DNA of 64,000 bases from Liolophura sinensis (lineage: Eukaryota; Mollusca; Polyplacophora; Chitonida; Chitonidae), in contig NC_088300.1 in assembly GCF_032854445.1 (NCBI RefSeq), forward strand, positions 79,709,084 to 79,773,083. The letters are read 5' to 3'. Every line of letters starts with the position of its first letter. Within the stretch, counting starts at the first letter, position 1. The position numbers and the translations under genes were made by a program. Below are positions 38,426-50,904 of the stretch, one piece after another. Under the pieces are notes generated by a model. That model was not told the DNA's origin and ran no database searches. It saw only the letters and a list, made by a program, of their open reading frames with translations.

Positions 38426-39370
38426 GCAGGACTTAGTCAGTCTTACACCTCTCCACCATGGAGCCATTAGAGCCTGCGACTCACAGTCAGCCTTACACCT
38501 TCCCACCATTGAGCCGTTATAGCCTGCGACTCACAGTCAGTCTTACACCTTCCCACCATTGAGCCGTTAGAGCCTGCAACTCACAGTCAGTCTTACACCT
38601 TCCCACCATTGAGCCGTTATAGCCTGCGACTCACAGTCAGTCTTACACCTTCCCACCATTGAGCCGTTATAGCCTGCGACTCACAGTCAGTCGTACACCT
38701 CTCCACCATTGAGCCGTTAGAGCCTGCGACTCACAGTCAGTGGTACACCTTCCCACCACTGAGCCGTTATAGCCTGCGACTCACAGTCAGCCTTACACCT
38801 TCCCACCATTGAGCCGTTATAGCCTGCGACTCACAGTCAGTCGTACACCTCTCCACCATTGAGCCGTTAGAGCTTGCGACTCACAGTCAGTCGTACACCT
38901 TCCCACCACTGAGCCGTTATAGCCTGCGACTCACAGTCAGCCTTACACCTTCCCACCATTGAGCCGTTAGAGCCTGTGCCTCACAGTCAGTCGTACACCT
39001 CTCCACCATTGAACCGTTAGAGCCTGCAACTCACAGTCTATCTTACAGCTTCCTACCTTTGAACCTTAAAGCCTGTGACTCAAAGTCAGTCTAACAGCTC
39101 CCTACCATTGAACCGTTAGAGCTTGCCACTCAGTCAGTCTTACACTTCCCCACCCTTGAACCGCTAGAGTCTGCGACTCAGTCAGTCGTACACCTTCCCA
39201 TCATTGAACCGTTAAAGCCTGCGACTCACAGTCAGTCTTATACTTCCCCAATGTTGAGCCGTTAGGGCTTGCGACTTAATCAGTCTTACACCTCTCCAAC
39301 ATTGAACCGTTAGAGTCCGCGACTCACAGTCAGTCTTTCACCTCCCCACCAATGAGCCGTTAGAGACTGC
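38425..39370. repeat. 50-bp minisatellite, about 19 copies
   Basis: Units of GCCTGCGACTCACAGTCAGT, CTTACACCTTCCCACCATTG and AGCCGTTATA repeat head to tail between HSPA12-A and HSPA12-B; copies decay toward 39370. There is no unique spacer between copies, so it is not a CRISPR-like array. Confidence 0.93.
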
Positions 39371-39560
39371 GACACATCTTTGCGTGTAACACTCTTAATC
39401 AACAATCCTTGTTTAGCTACTACAGCATTCATTGCAATTAATGTATATTAAATTATGTCCGTCTGTCCGTATTCGACCGCCAGTGCGAGAGTCTTTTTAT
39501 GTGAGACATTCAGCAAAAAGAAAACTCATACATATGACTTGCTTACATTTTTTCACATAA

Positions 39561-39570
39561 TTTATTTATT
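39561..39570 (-). terminator. Candidate polyadenylation signal of HSPA12-B
   Basis: On the minus strand two overlapping AATAAA hexamers (AATAAATAAA) lie about 330 bp after the stop codon at 39898, beside an A/T homopolymer. Confidence 0.5.
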
Positions 39571-39897
39571 AAAAAAAAAAATAGTACAAAACTGCTTTTT
39601 GTAGCGATCGTGATTAACAGCTTACAATACAGTTTAAAACCGGTTAAGCCGACCATTTTTTTTGGGGGGGGGGGGGGTCTGTGTGTATGTCGCAGTGTCT
39701 TGGTTAAATGTCTTCCATCAAGCCGGATAGTGTTCGAATGAGTTGGTTGGTTACGTAAACGGTTACTGCCAACCTTTTATGTTCATCAGTATTTGTTTAA
39801 TAATTAATCCATCAAGCCAATTTATAACGAAGCTGATCGGAGAAGATCCACTCTCCCAACAGGGAGCCCTCAGCCGGAGCGGGGTTAATGAATTTAC

Positions 39898-42800
39898 TTA
39901 TTTGGTGATGAAGTTGAAGGCGGCCTCGACCAGCTTGCCCGTTGTCTTCTCCTCTGCCTTCACCATCAGCTCCGTGCCACCGAATACAAACCTGACACCT
40001 ACCTCACGATTCCTCTCCCCCATCAAGGCCGGCATGGGGACAATGAACGTGCCCAGTAGCGTACAGGAGGGGTCTGTTGTATACATGGGGCTTTCCTCCG
40101 TGGATTTAAACACAGGGAATTCCATCTCCGTCTGACCGGTACACATCGGAGAGTACACTTCCTCCTCCGTCCCTTTCCCAAACGGAACTTCTTCGTTCAT
40201 GGCTACAAATCTGCAGAATATATCATTGCAGAATCTTTCTCCCTCCACTACAACCATCTTTTTACGATCATGTACCCGTGCGTCAAACTCTGTACAGGTG
40301 TCTAAGCCATAAGTGAATGTGGCCAGGCGGATACGAATGACCCCAGGGTGATGGCCGAATATCACCGCACCCTTCATCACAGACAAAACGGCGTCCAGTG
40401 GGGTCACCACCACCACAGTCGGGAAGTTCTTTCGAAAATTTTCTTGAAGAAATGGCGAATCTGAAAACCCGCCTACCAGTAAGATGTGGGAAATCCCTGA
40501 GCACTTGGGATCCGCCATGAGTGTTTCCACATGACTAACGATCTTCTGGATGGTGGGTTTCATCAAATTCTGCATCACTTTGCCATTGATTCTCATCTTG
40601 TCACCTGTAAACCTCACGAGCCCCGCAAATCGTGAATTGGAAACATGTTCCTCTAATGAACACGTGTTGTACAGGCTAAACACCTCCCGCAGAGACGCAG
40701 GCAACCGGAAGCTAGCAATTTGTTGATCATTGTGTGACACTCTTCGTTTATTTATCTCAAACTCTCTTTCAAGTTCAAGTTGGTCAGATTTGTATTTTTT
40801 GCCGAACTCATGCATAACTTTGGTCGTGAAAATCTCCATCAGAAGATCTTGAAATTCCTGGTCCACTTGAGTGCCTCCCCACCCTCCCCCGCTGGCCTTG
40901 TGTAGTTCTTTAAGCTCTCCTTTGACGATTTCATGGACTGTCGTGTCTACTGTCCCACCTAAACCAAGGGTCAACGATGACTGAATCAGTCACGACAGTC
41001 TGTCTTTGCTTACCGAGGCAATATTATATCTTTTAACATTACATTATCGTACAGTATAAATGATTTGTTAGAATGGAATAGACCACCCACACTCGTAATG
41101 GAAATAGATGTCACTTGACATGTCTGACGGCTGGATTGGTTAACGGAAGCAGTATGCCAGAAGGGAATACCACGTGTGAGTGATTTGAATATACGGACTT
41201 CAAAACTCACCATGCAGGTGTGTTATGAAATAGCATGTTTTATGTACTTTGAAAACTAAATTTAGTTAATATTGTTACCGCCACCTGACAATTTATTATC
41301 CTATTAACGGGCATTTGAAGGTTTCAGAGAAATTTTCGTATGCCTCTTGATTTTCACCGCATCAGAATTGCGTAGTGACACGGGCCTACCTCCGGCATCC
41401 ACGACAATGTAGCGTGATCCTGTTGCCGAGATGTCGTCTGGGTCACTCATATCGCCCCCTGAGCCTTTGGTTGCCAGCAGAGCCTGACAGAAAATGGACG
41501 CCGCTTCCGGTTCCAAGGCCAGGGTGACTTGCTCACTGGGAATCCCGGCCTGTGAACATGTGAAAAGTACCTGCCGGAAACTCATTAAATGCAATGGTTT
41601 TAAAGCTGACCTGTACTTGTAGGTTATTCTCATTTTGTATGAAAAAAAGTTGAGAAGGTTTATTTGAAAACAGTTTTAAATTGCATAATTTCCCTTAAAT
41701 GGCGAAATTCGCGTAAAACTACTGGAGTGCCGAGTAGAGTAACCGATTTTTTTTAAACCTTATGTTTTTTTTTACATTTCTGAACCGTGCTCATAATCTG
41801 TTGGTTTACATGTAGGCCTACAGCGGCTTTCCTCATGGACTCTTGACTTACCTGCACAGCAGCTTTTCTTATGAAGTGTTCACTTACATGTATAGCGACT
41901 TTCCTCATGAACTGCTAATTTACCTGCACAGCAGCTTTCCTTGTGAAGTGTTCACTTACATGTATAGCGACTTTCCTCGTGAACTGTTAACTTACCTGTA
42001 CAGCGGCTTTCCTTGTGAAGTGTTCACTTACATGTATAGCGACTTTCCTCATGAACTGTTAACTTGCCTGTATAGCGGCTTTCCTTGTGAAGTGTTCACT
42101 TACATGTATAGCGACTTTCCTCATGAGCTGTTAACTTACCTGTATAGCGGCTTTCCTTGTGAAGTGTTCACTTGCATGTATAGCGACTTTCCTCATGAAC
42201 TGTTAACTTACCTGCACAGCGGCTTTCCTTGTGAAGCGTTCACTTGCATGTATAGCGACTTTCCTCATGAACTGTTAACTTACCGGTAAAGCGGCTTTTC
42301 TTGTGAAGTGTTCACTTACATGTATAGCGACTTTCCTCATGAACTGTTAACTTACCTGCACAGCGGCTTTCCTTGTGAAGTGTTCACTTACATGTACAGC
42401 GACTTTCCTCATGAACTGTTAACTTACCGGTAAAGCGGCTATCCTTGTGAAGTGTTCACTTACATGTACAGCGACTTTCCTCATGAACTGCTAACTTACC
42501 TGTACAGCGGCTTTCCTTGTGAAGTGTTCAGTTACATGTACAGCGACTTTCCTCATGAACTGTTAACTTACATGCACAGCGGCTTTCCTAGTGAAGTGTT
42601 CAATTACACGTATAGCGACTTTCCACACGAACTGTTAACTTACCTGCACAGCGGCTTTCCTTGTGAAGTGTTCACTTACACGTATAGCAACTTTCCTCAC
42701 GAACTGTTAACTTACCTGTATAGCGGCTTTTCTTGTGAAGTGTTCACTTACATGTATAGCGACTTTCCTCATGAACTGTTAACTTACCTGCACAGCGGCT

Positions 42801-45343
42801 TTCCTTGTGAAGTGTTCACTTACATGTACAGCGGCTTTCCTTGTGAAGTGTTCACTTACATGTACAGCGACTTTCCTCATGAACTGTTAACTTACCGGTA
42901 AAGCGACTATCCTTGTGAAGTGTTCACTTACATGTACAGCGACTTTCCTCATGAACTGCTAACTTACCTGTACAGCGGCTTTCCTTGTGAAGTGTTCAGT
43001 TACATGTACAGCGACTTTCCTCATGAACTGTTAACTTACATGCACAGCGGCTTTCCTAGTGAAGTGTTCAATTACATGTATAGCGACTTTCCACACGAAC
43101 TGTTAACTTACCTGCACAGCGGCTTTCCTTGTGAAGTGTTCACTTACACGTATAGCAACTTTCCTCACGAACTGTTAACTTACCTGTAGAGGGGCTTTCC
43201 TTGTGAAGTGTTCACTTACATGTACAGCGACTTTCCTCATGAACTGTTAACTTACCTGTACAGCGGCTTTCCTTGTGAAGTGTTCACTTACATGTATAGC
43301 GACTTTCCTCATGAACTGTTGACTTACCTGCACAGCAGCTTTCCTTGTGAAGTGTTCACTTACATGTATAGCGACTTTCCTCATGAACTGTTGACTTACC
43401 TCGATAGCGGCTTTCCTTATGAAGTGTTCACTTACATGTATAGCGACTTTCCTCATGAACTGTTAACTTACCTGTATAGCGGCTTTCCTTATGCACTCCT
43501 GGCGTACCTATACAGCAGCTTTCCTCATGAACTTACCTGTACATCGGCTTTTCTCATAAACGGTTGACTTGCCAGCACAGCGCTTTTCCTTGTGAACCGT
43601 TGTCTTGTCTGTGAAACGCCTTTCCACATGAACTGTTGACTTACTTGTAGAACAGCTTTCCTCATAGACTGTTGATTTATCTGTAAGGTGGCTAACATCT
43701 TGAAGTGTTGCTTTACCTCTACAAAAGCTTTCCTTATAAATTCTTGGCCTACCTGTACAGCAGTTTTCGTTATGAACTCTCGACCTACCTGCACATCAGC
43801 TTTCCTTGTGACCTCTTGAGCTACGTGTACAGTTGCTTTCTTTACGAACTCTTAGCCTACCTTTACTGCAGCTTTCCTCATGAACTCTGGATCTACCTGT
43901 GCAGGGGCTTTCCTCGTGAACGGATGCGTTACCTGTACAGTAGCTTTCCTTATGAACTCTTGACCTACCTGTACAGCGGCTTTCCTCATGAACTGTTTGG
44001 CATCCTCGTCCCATATAGCAGGTACTGTGATCACGTACTGGATCTCTGAATCAGCGACCTGCTGCGGAAGACTTTGGCTAAGATGCTCCTTAAGGTACCG
44101 TATTGACATGGCGAATACACTGAGAGCATTAAAACGTTGTCCGGACAGCGACTCTAACTCCATAGATTCGCTTATCTGTCAAATAAAGTTAAGTGATTTT
44201 TTCCTATAACTTCAAAAATTAAAACCCACGCAAACTGCCAGTATCTGTTACAATTCCAAGCCTTTACTGATGGACGAGAGAAGAAAGTCCCCAATCAGCC
44301 AAAAGCCCACAAGACTATATTTGACTGCAATCTGGCAACATGTCACCAGTAAAGGCAGGCATCTGATATGCGCAGGTTTAACCGCTGAGCGGAATACTGT
44401 CATATGGCCATCATGGTAAGTAATTTATCCACTTACCCACAAATGGTGAGAAGGTCACTTGTATATAGGCTTGTCACATTGTTCTCCATCCCTGACGCCG
44501 AGGTCGCCTAGCTTTGGCTTTGAAATCATTTGGCAATTACTAATAAAAGCTCACAGCCTATCAAGCACTAGTGGTAAGTTTCGCTTTCGTTTAGTCACCT
44601 ACAATCTACACTCTGGTGCCATGTTTGTTACCTGACAGTACGCAGGTAATACAGCCGTGCTATGTATTTAGTACAAGTTCCTTGCTAAAATGCGCCTTCT
44701 CAAACATCCCTCACAAGAACATTGTCGCCAATGATAAAATGATGATTTCCATTTCTATTTCTATATTCTATGTAAATCCTCACAAAGTAAGTAGAAAGGT
44801 TAATATTTTAAAATCAGACTGCTTGATACACTAAGTATCAATATTAAAACGAATAGTGATACAGAGATATTTGTTCACTGGCTTTGTGAAACCCGACGCT
44901 CTAAACGTGGATAACTAGATGCTATACTGAAGCAAAGAATCATGACACAACATTGTAATAGTAGGCTACACTCAGATAGGTACGAGATGAATGAAAACCC
45001 CGTCGCGGCTAACAGTGCCCGCTGTTCTCACCTCACATCTGTAAAGGTTCATCTTGAATCGTCTGAATAATAGCCAGTTTTTCTCGCCCTTGTTTTTGGT
45101 GAGATCCGAATACTTAGCCTCGGCTTCATATCCGAAACTGTGAAACTGCCACTCAGGGTCTATCAGCACAGAGGTCGGGGTTTTGTACGACGTATGCAGG
45201 TGGTTGTATCCATCTTGCCAAACCTTGTTGGTTGTGATCTTCAGTTTATTAGCCAGAAACTCGTGTTGGAAGGAGAAGGCGTAACCCGAATAGGTTGTAC
45301 CCATATCAATGGCGACCACTAGAAGCGGTTTGTAGCCGGCCAT
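39898..45343 (-). CDS. HSPA12-like HSP70-family protein, copy B
   Basis: This is the second HSPA12-type gene, with the same four-exon plan as copy A: 45343-45032, 44175-43969, 41549-41390 and 40958-39898, giving 579 residues. Exons 1 and 2 have exactly the same lengths as in A (312 and 207 bp), and exon 3 is 9 bp longer. Motifs AIDMGTTYSGYAFSF, DAGGGTVDTTVHEI and ILLVGGFSDSPFLQE are intact. Exon 2 and the middle of exon 4 are almost identical to A, while exon 3 and the C-terminal third are clearly diverged. The chosen start aligns with that of A; the frame is open 24 codons further upstream (to 45415), but a splice-acceptor-like CAGCTCAG lies there. Intron 2 is 2.4 kb, mostly the exon-derived array. 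Confidence 0.92.
41815..43968. repeat. 36-bp minisatellite (72-bp dimers) made from the exon 2 donor of HSPA12-B
   Basis: About 60 monomers of 36 bp occupy intron 2. Most of the array alternates two monomer types, AGCGACTTTCCTCATGAACT and AGCGGCTTTCCTTGTGAAGT, giving a 72-bp higher-order unit; copies near the exon are more diverse. The monomer is the last 29 coding bases of exon 2 plus its donor. The exon 2 frame runs on for three 12-residue units (VGQEFIRKATVQ, VTHPFTRKAPAQ, VDPEFMRKAAVK) before a stop. Confidence 0.94.
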
Positions 45344-45479
45344 GAGTGCCCTCTGAGCTGTAACAGTGTAAGTTAATATTGCCATCACTACAGACATCAC
45401 TATATTGTCATACACTACGGTAAAACTTTATGAAAACTTTCCCAGCTGATTGGCAAATTCATGCCCTTAACCAACAAAC

Positions 45480-45680
45480 AGACTGGCTGAGTCAAGTGGC
45501 CCAGGAGACCCGTAGCCGGTTGCTATAAATGGCCCGAGTCGACTGGCCTACGAGGCCCTTGGTCGGTAGTCATGACTGGTCTAGTCGAGTGGCCCTTTGA
45601 GCGATAGCCAAGAATTATCGAATCGAGTGGCTCATGGAGGCCCTCCATTGGTGGTAGCACTAAAATGGCCACTGGGCACT
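45480..45680. repeat. Degenerate repeat of about 60 bp upstream of HSPA12-B
   Basis: Three to four worn copies of GAGTGGCC...AGGCCC...GGTAG...ACTGG patterns lie just upstream of the gene. The open frame on the minus strand here has no recognisable features. From 45680 to 46590 I see nothing else. Confidence 0.5.
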
Positions 45681-46589
45681 GTCCGCTTTCCTTCATACGT
45701 AGAACTGATGGCTTACACTGATGGCGAATGCTTTTGTATACGGAAATGCTGTCCTGTAGCGACATGCGCACAGGGAGTAGCACCAGCCAGATACAGGAAG
45801 AGCTGTTATAGCATGAATGTTAAGTGTTTAGCGTCACACTGACGGTGTTTATCCTAATCATATATGGTGCCAAAGCACAACTATAATTTACATGATCAAA
45901 ATGCATAGATATCATGATCACTGTTTTGAAAAAAATCTTGAAGGGAAATAAAGGTCGTATACAGTGACATTTGTTAAGACCAGAAACTCACTGATTTCGG
46001 ATGATTTAGCTTAACGTCTTTCTCCCTCTCTCTGCAGCACGGACCGTCTACACATGCAGGTGGCACTCTCAATCTCATGGGACGACAGTGAAGTCACTTC
46101 TGAGAAGTAGCGTGAAACTGAAACTAGATCGTCGCACAGGCGATGAATCAGACGAGTCGACTCTACAAATTACATGTCCTACACTATATATATCACTATG
46201 CCCCATATTAGTATAAATCGACCACAAATAAATAGATCTCAGTTGTAGGTGTAATTGTTTTCTTGCATTATTCGTCCGCTGTGAACCCTAAAAGGAATGG
46301 TACCTGTAATGTTGACTTCGCCACCTGTGTACTCTGCAGGTTGTATTTATCGATATTTGTTCAGCCATACGATTGTTGTTCAAGGACATCTTCAGAGGTC
46401 ATTTGCACACTGACATCTCAGCTGTGTTATCTAGATGGTAGGTTTATATTAGCTTATCAACGATATCATGTTGTCGTGGAAGAAAGGCTGTGAAATCGAT
46501 GACATAAGCCCGATTCAAGTCATCAGCTTTTGCATATGCACTCGTCGCGAGGAAGCCCATTGGGGCCATGACTTTTTCACGCTGTCCAG

Positions 46590-46945
46590 CCTCATCACAA
46601 CTCACTCTGTCCCGCCGCGTCACAACTCACTCTATCCCGCTGTATCACAACTCACTCTGTCCCGCCGTATCACAACTCACTCTATCCCGCTGCATTACAA
46701 CTCACTCTGTCCCGCCGTATCACAACTCACTCTATCCCGCCATATCACAACTCACTCTATCCCGCTGCATTACAACTCACTCTGTCCCGCCGCATCACAA
46801 CTCACGCTGTCCAGCCGCATCACAACTCACTCTGTCCAGCCGCATCACAACTCACTCTGTCCAGCCGCATCACAACTCACTCTGTCCCGCCGCATTACAA
46901 ATCACGCCCTCAAACCGCATCACAACTCACGCCGATGTTCGGTGC
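46590..46945. repeat. 24-bp minisatellite, about 14 copies
   Basis: CATCACAACTCACTCTGTCC plus CGCC repeats, with variants TATCACAACTCACTCTATCC and CAGCCG. It lies in the intergenic space 5' of HSPA12-B. Its open frames are periodic and not coding. Confidence 0.92.
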
Positions 46946-48020
46946 ATTTATGTCACCGCTGGTCTTCCGTAATTACAAACAAAGGCATAACATGAATACA
47001 CTTATCCTTAATGTGTATCGTATTAAATGTTATTAACTGTGCACAGGAATTTATCAGCGAATATATTTATATTCGTGAAACAGTAACTTAGAACTCTAAG
47101 TATATGTTCCCAAACGGGCTACCATACATTCAAATTTCACGGCTTGATTGAATAGAACAAACTCAAACAGCTTTATTTCCGCCTGTTAACTGCAGGAAAA
47201 CATTATTTCATTGCCGAATTAACTTTTAACTCACAAGTTTTCCTGCAAAAAGCTAAACATAAACATTAATAAGAAAAGCGTGCTCGATAGCACACGATCG
47301 CATGAGACGTGATTATCGTCTGCAGAAACCCTCATTTTAATTATGAATCTAACGTTTCTTTGCATGAAATACATGCAGCCCTTGACATATAAAGGTAAAC
47401 TATTATCTTAGGGATGAGACCACGTCAAAACCTTAAGAGAAGGTGCGTGTAGACCGACGGGTGCTACTAAAACACGGAGTTCACTAAGCGCTCACGGACT
47501 TTCAGTTTGCTACAAACGTTCACTCCTATTGAAAGTCTTCACATTTACTGAAGTACTGTATATTTTTCGCAGATAAATGTAATTACTCAAAATAAAATCC
47601 CCAATACCACATCTTCAGATACACTAGCAAATCAGGAAGCGCTGATATCTCTAGTTTATTCTATTAAAATGTTTAAACGAGGAATATTTTCCCATTCACA
47701 GTATCATGTAAAAGAGAATTTAAGACTGAAAGTGTACCACACGTACCACCCGTGCCTAAGGCATGTTTCAAGGTCATTGGTCTAGAGCTAGAGGCTGAAC
47801 AGTGGCAGAGGGCTGAACAGTGGCAGAGGGCTGAACAGTGGTAGGCCCTACTTGTTGCTGCCTCACTTGTTCCTCAGCACCGAGAAGCTAGAGAAAGGAA
47901 GCAGGACTGGTTGACCTGGTGTCAGTGTGACTGGGTGGGTACGCATGACTCGCACTGCGACAATGACACACTATATGTACACATACCTAATGACTCCTCA
48001 TCGTCATAAGAATGAAAAAT
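46945..48020. other. Intergenic sequence with a small triplication
   Basis: No gene or element is recognised. An 18-bp unit GGCTGAACAGTGGCAGAG occurs three times at about 47795-47845. Confidence 0.5.
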
Positions 48021-48021
48021 T

Positions 48022-48175
48022 GTTTAGGGCTGTTTACCACAACATGTGGCAGTATATTTCCCCTGTTTAGGGCTGTTTGCCACAAGATGTGGCAGTATAC
48101 TTCCCCTGTTTAGGGCTGTTTGCCAAAACATGGGGCAGTATATTTCCCCTGTTTAGGGCTGTTTGCCAAAACAGT
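48022..48175. repeat. Tandem repeat (about 43 bp, four copies) left of the DIRS-like element
   Basis: Four units built from GGGCTGTTTGCCACAACATG and GGCAGTATATTTCCCCTGT. They resemble the longer array at 50905-51605 on the opposite side of the DIRS-like element (shared CTGTTTACCACAACA and TGGCAGTATATTTC). Confidence 0.85.
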
Positions 48176-48199
48176 AATCTTTTTCGTATGGCCTCGGCC

Positions 48200-50890
48200 T
48201 AATTCGGGGTCACCATTCACATTCTATCATGCGGTCAGCTGACAACGTGATCTTCAACGAGATTTCTTCTTGAACAGCGGGTGTTTGCCAGTTACCATTA
48301 CCAGTGGTGGGTGTGCCTATCAACAGCATTATGGCAGATAACGAGCGATTTGTCGTACCCGACATTTTTATTCCAACAGAAGTCAAAGTCGGCGTAGATA
48401 AAATAGATGTTGAGAAAATTATGGAAAAACATACAATTCCAACAAATAGTCCTGGTTTGAACTCCATAAATGCTTGGGTGAAACAACGGGATGCGTCCCT
48501 TCAAAAAGTGCTGGCCTTACTCGGTTACGGCATCACGGCAGTGGGCCGTTTAGCGCAATCTTTATGCAAGCAGAAATATTCAGTTAATATCCACGCGTGT
48601 CGGTCCACAGATTCCTAGTCATTATTATTCATATTTTGATGTGTCTATCGCACGACAGCAGGTGTTCAAACCGTTCCAAGCCAAAACATATGCCGCCCTG
48701 TGCGCTCCTAATGTACCCACTACACACAGCCTGTTGGCAACACTATAAAAGAACGGGTGTCTGAGATAGACAACATCGCATGAGTGAGGAAGAGGACGGA
48801 ATTACTTTCCCGTCGCCCCCAATAGCAATGGTCCTCTCGAGGAAGAGGCGGTTTTGTCCCGCACAATCAGAGCTGGCGACGAAGGGGCCGAGCCAGGATG
48901 TTTCAGCCGCGAGGGTATGAAGGCTACACCTACCCCCAATAAGAGGGTAGAGCCAAACTTTTCCAGGAGCCATTAGTAATAATATTTGTCACTGGAAATC
49001 AATTACAAACGATCCATGGGTATTACAAAACGTTACTGGACATAAAATTCAGTTTTCTCAGGCCCTGGTGCAGAGTGTGGCACCAGCTCCTATTTCATTC
49101 TCTGAAAATGAGAAAGAACACGTTAATGATCAGATTTTGGATTTCCTTAAAATCGGTGCAACTGAAGGGTGAACTCAGTTTTTATCAAATATATTTCTGC
49201 GGTAAAAAATAATATTAAATCTCAGACATCTCAATGCATTTGTTGAATACAATTATTTCAAGCAAGAAATACTTTAGATAACTCTTCAGTTGGTACAGCC
49301 AGATGATTTCTTCACATCGATAGATTTCAAAAAAGCATATCATAAGCATACCAATCGATGTCACACATCTTCAGTATTCACGATTTATTTGGGAAGGATC
49401 CTTATATCAGTATACATGTCCTTCCCTTGGTTTGGCTTCAGCGCCAGAAGTATATACTAAAACCTTCAAACCATTGTATGTGGTTTTCCGCTCAAATTGC
49501 ATTCGTTGTGGATATTTCATAGATGATTCTCTGCTCATGCACCAGAGCCTAGTTGGTTGTAGTCAGCAGACTAATTATGTTTGTTCAAGTTTCCAAAGTT
49601 CGGGTTCACCGTTCACCAGTCTAAGTCGGTATTAAATCCAACGCAGGAAATCATTTCTCTTGGATTTATTATCAATTCCCAATTTTTTTACAGTTTTCCT
49701 TGACAGAAGAAGATCAGAGTATTGAATTTTTCAAGGGAAATTTTGTTATCCCCAGCAGTAACTATTCGTCAAATTGCCAGGTTAGTTGGGTTGTATGTAT
49801 GGTGTGTACGTGTCATACGTTTGGGTACATTGCACTATGGAAGTCTTGATCAAGATAAAATGACCGCTCTTCATGATACACAAGATTATGACTCTGTTAT
49901 GACATGATCGAGTTCAGGGCGTTCTGCTATTAACTGGTGGATTCAGAATCTGCATTCTCACCACGGATGCCGCATTAGGTTGCCACGTGCTGACATAGTT
50001 ATATATACTGACGCATCTTTACTTGGTTGAAAAGCTACCTGCCCCATATAAGGCACTTCAGCTCATGGTCGATGGTCATTGACAAAATCGGTAAAACATA
50101 CAAATGATTTAAAATTAAAGACAGTCCATCCAGCTTTGCAGGCTTTATCAGGCTGATCTCCTATCTGGACAATTTAATGATAACTTGGAGTGGGGCTTGA
50201 ACACCACAATATTTAATCGGATAAGTAAAACATTTTTTAAACCCAGTATTGATCTTTTTTGCCACAAGAGTCCATCAGAAAGTGGTGACGTACGCAACTT
50301 GGGGACCTGATCCGAGTGCCTGTATAACAAGCTGTTTTGTGTACTCTTGAACTAAATTTGAACCATATTGTTTTCCACCTTTTAGGCTGATATCGAGGGT
50401 CCTCGCCACAATTATAGACGATGGAGTAGCCATGGCCATTATAATAGTATCACGCTGGACAACACAGCAGTGGCTTCGGAAAGTGATCAACATGCTCATC
50501 GATCATCCTGTCTGCCTTCCTTGGAGCCCACACCTGTTACCTCTGCCTGGTTCTATCAGGACTCACTCCATGGGCCAGAAACTGAAACTAGTCGCTTGCG
50601 TTATTATCTGGGATAGCCTCCGAAAGTCAGGAGTTTCTATCGAGGCTTCAACATTCATCGTCAAATCCTGGCGACAGTCCACTAGTTGCCAGTATGAATA
50701 TGCCTGGAAAAGATGGTGTTTTTGGTGTAACAAACGGAAGGTTAATCAATTTTCGCCCTCAACGATTGATGTATCAAATTATCTCGCCAATGTGGCGCAT
50801 AGAATATGCATGATGACGTCGGCCTTTTATACTCCAAGAATCCCTCTCACCCTGCACATCTCTACGAGATGCTGGGGTGAGAGGGGGGAT
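48200..50890 (+). mobile_element. Degenerate DIRS-type tyrosine-recombinase retrotransposon
   Basis: In order on the plus strand: a gag-like ORF (48331-48618, SINAWVKQRDASLQKVLALL), then the start of pol (near 48990-49160, SNNICHWKSITNDPWV and ENEKEHVNDQILDFL). The reverse transcriptase follows, with TSIDFKKAYHK (about 49313) and the catalytic FIDD (about 49519). Next come the RT-RNase H connection VTIRQIARLVGLY (about 49755), an RNase H-like IYTDASLLG (about 50000) and SRWTTQQWLRKVINMLIDHP (about 50447). Last is the N-terminal half of a tyrosine recombinase (SLRKSGVSIEAS ... SWRQSTSCQYEYAWKRW, about 50610-50720). The recombinase catalytic part is missing. Stops and frameshifts make it inactive. 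RT plus RNase H plus tyrosine recombinase defines DIRS elements, which lack LTRs and an integrase. Confidence 0.88.
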
Positions 50891-50904
50891 TTTTCTTCAG
50901 TTCT

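Noticed and set aside
38425-39370. CRISPR-like array
   Set aside because: Units are contiguous with no unique spacers, and the genome is animal; it is a minisatellite.
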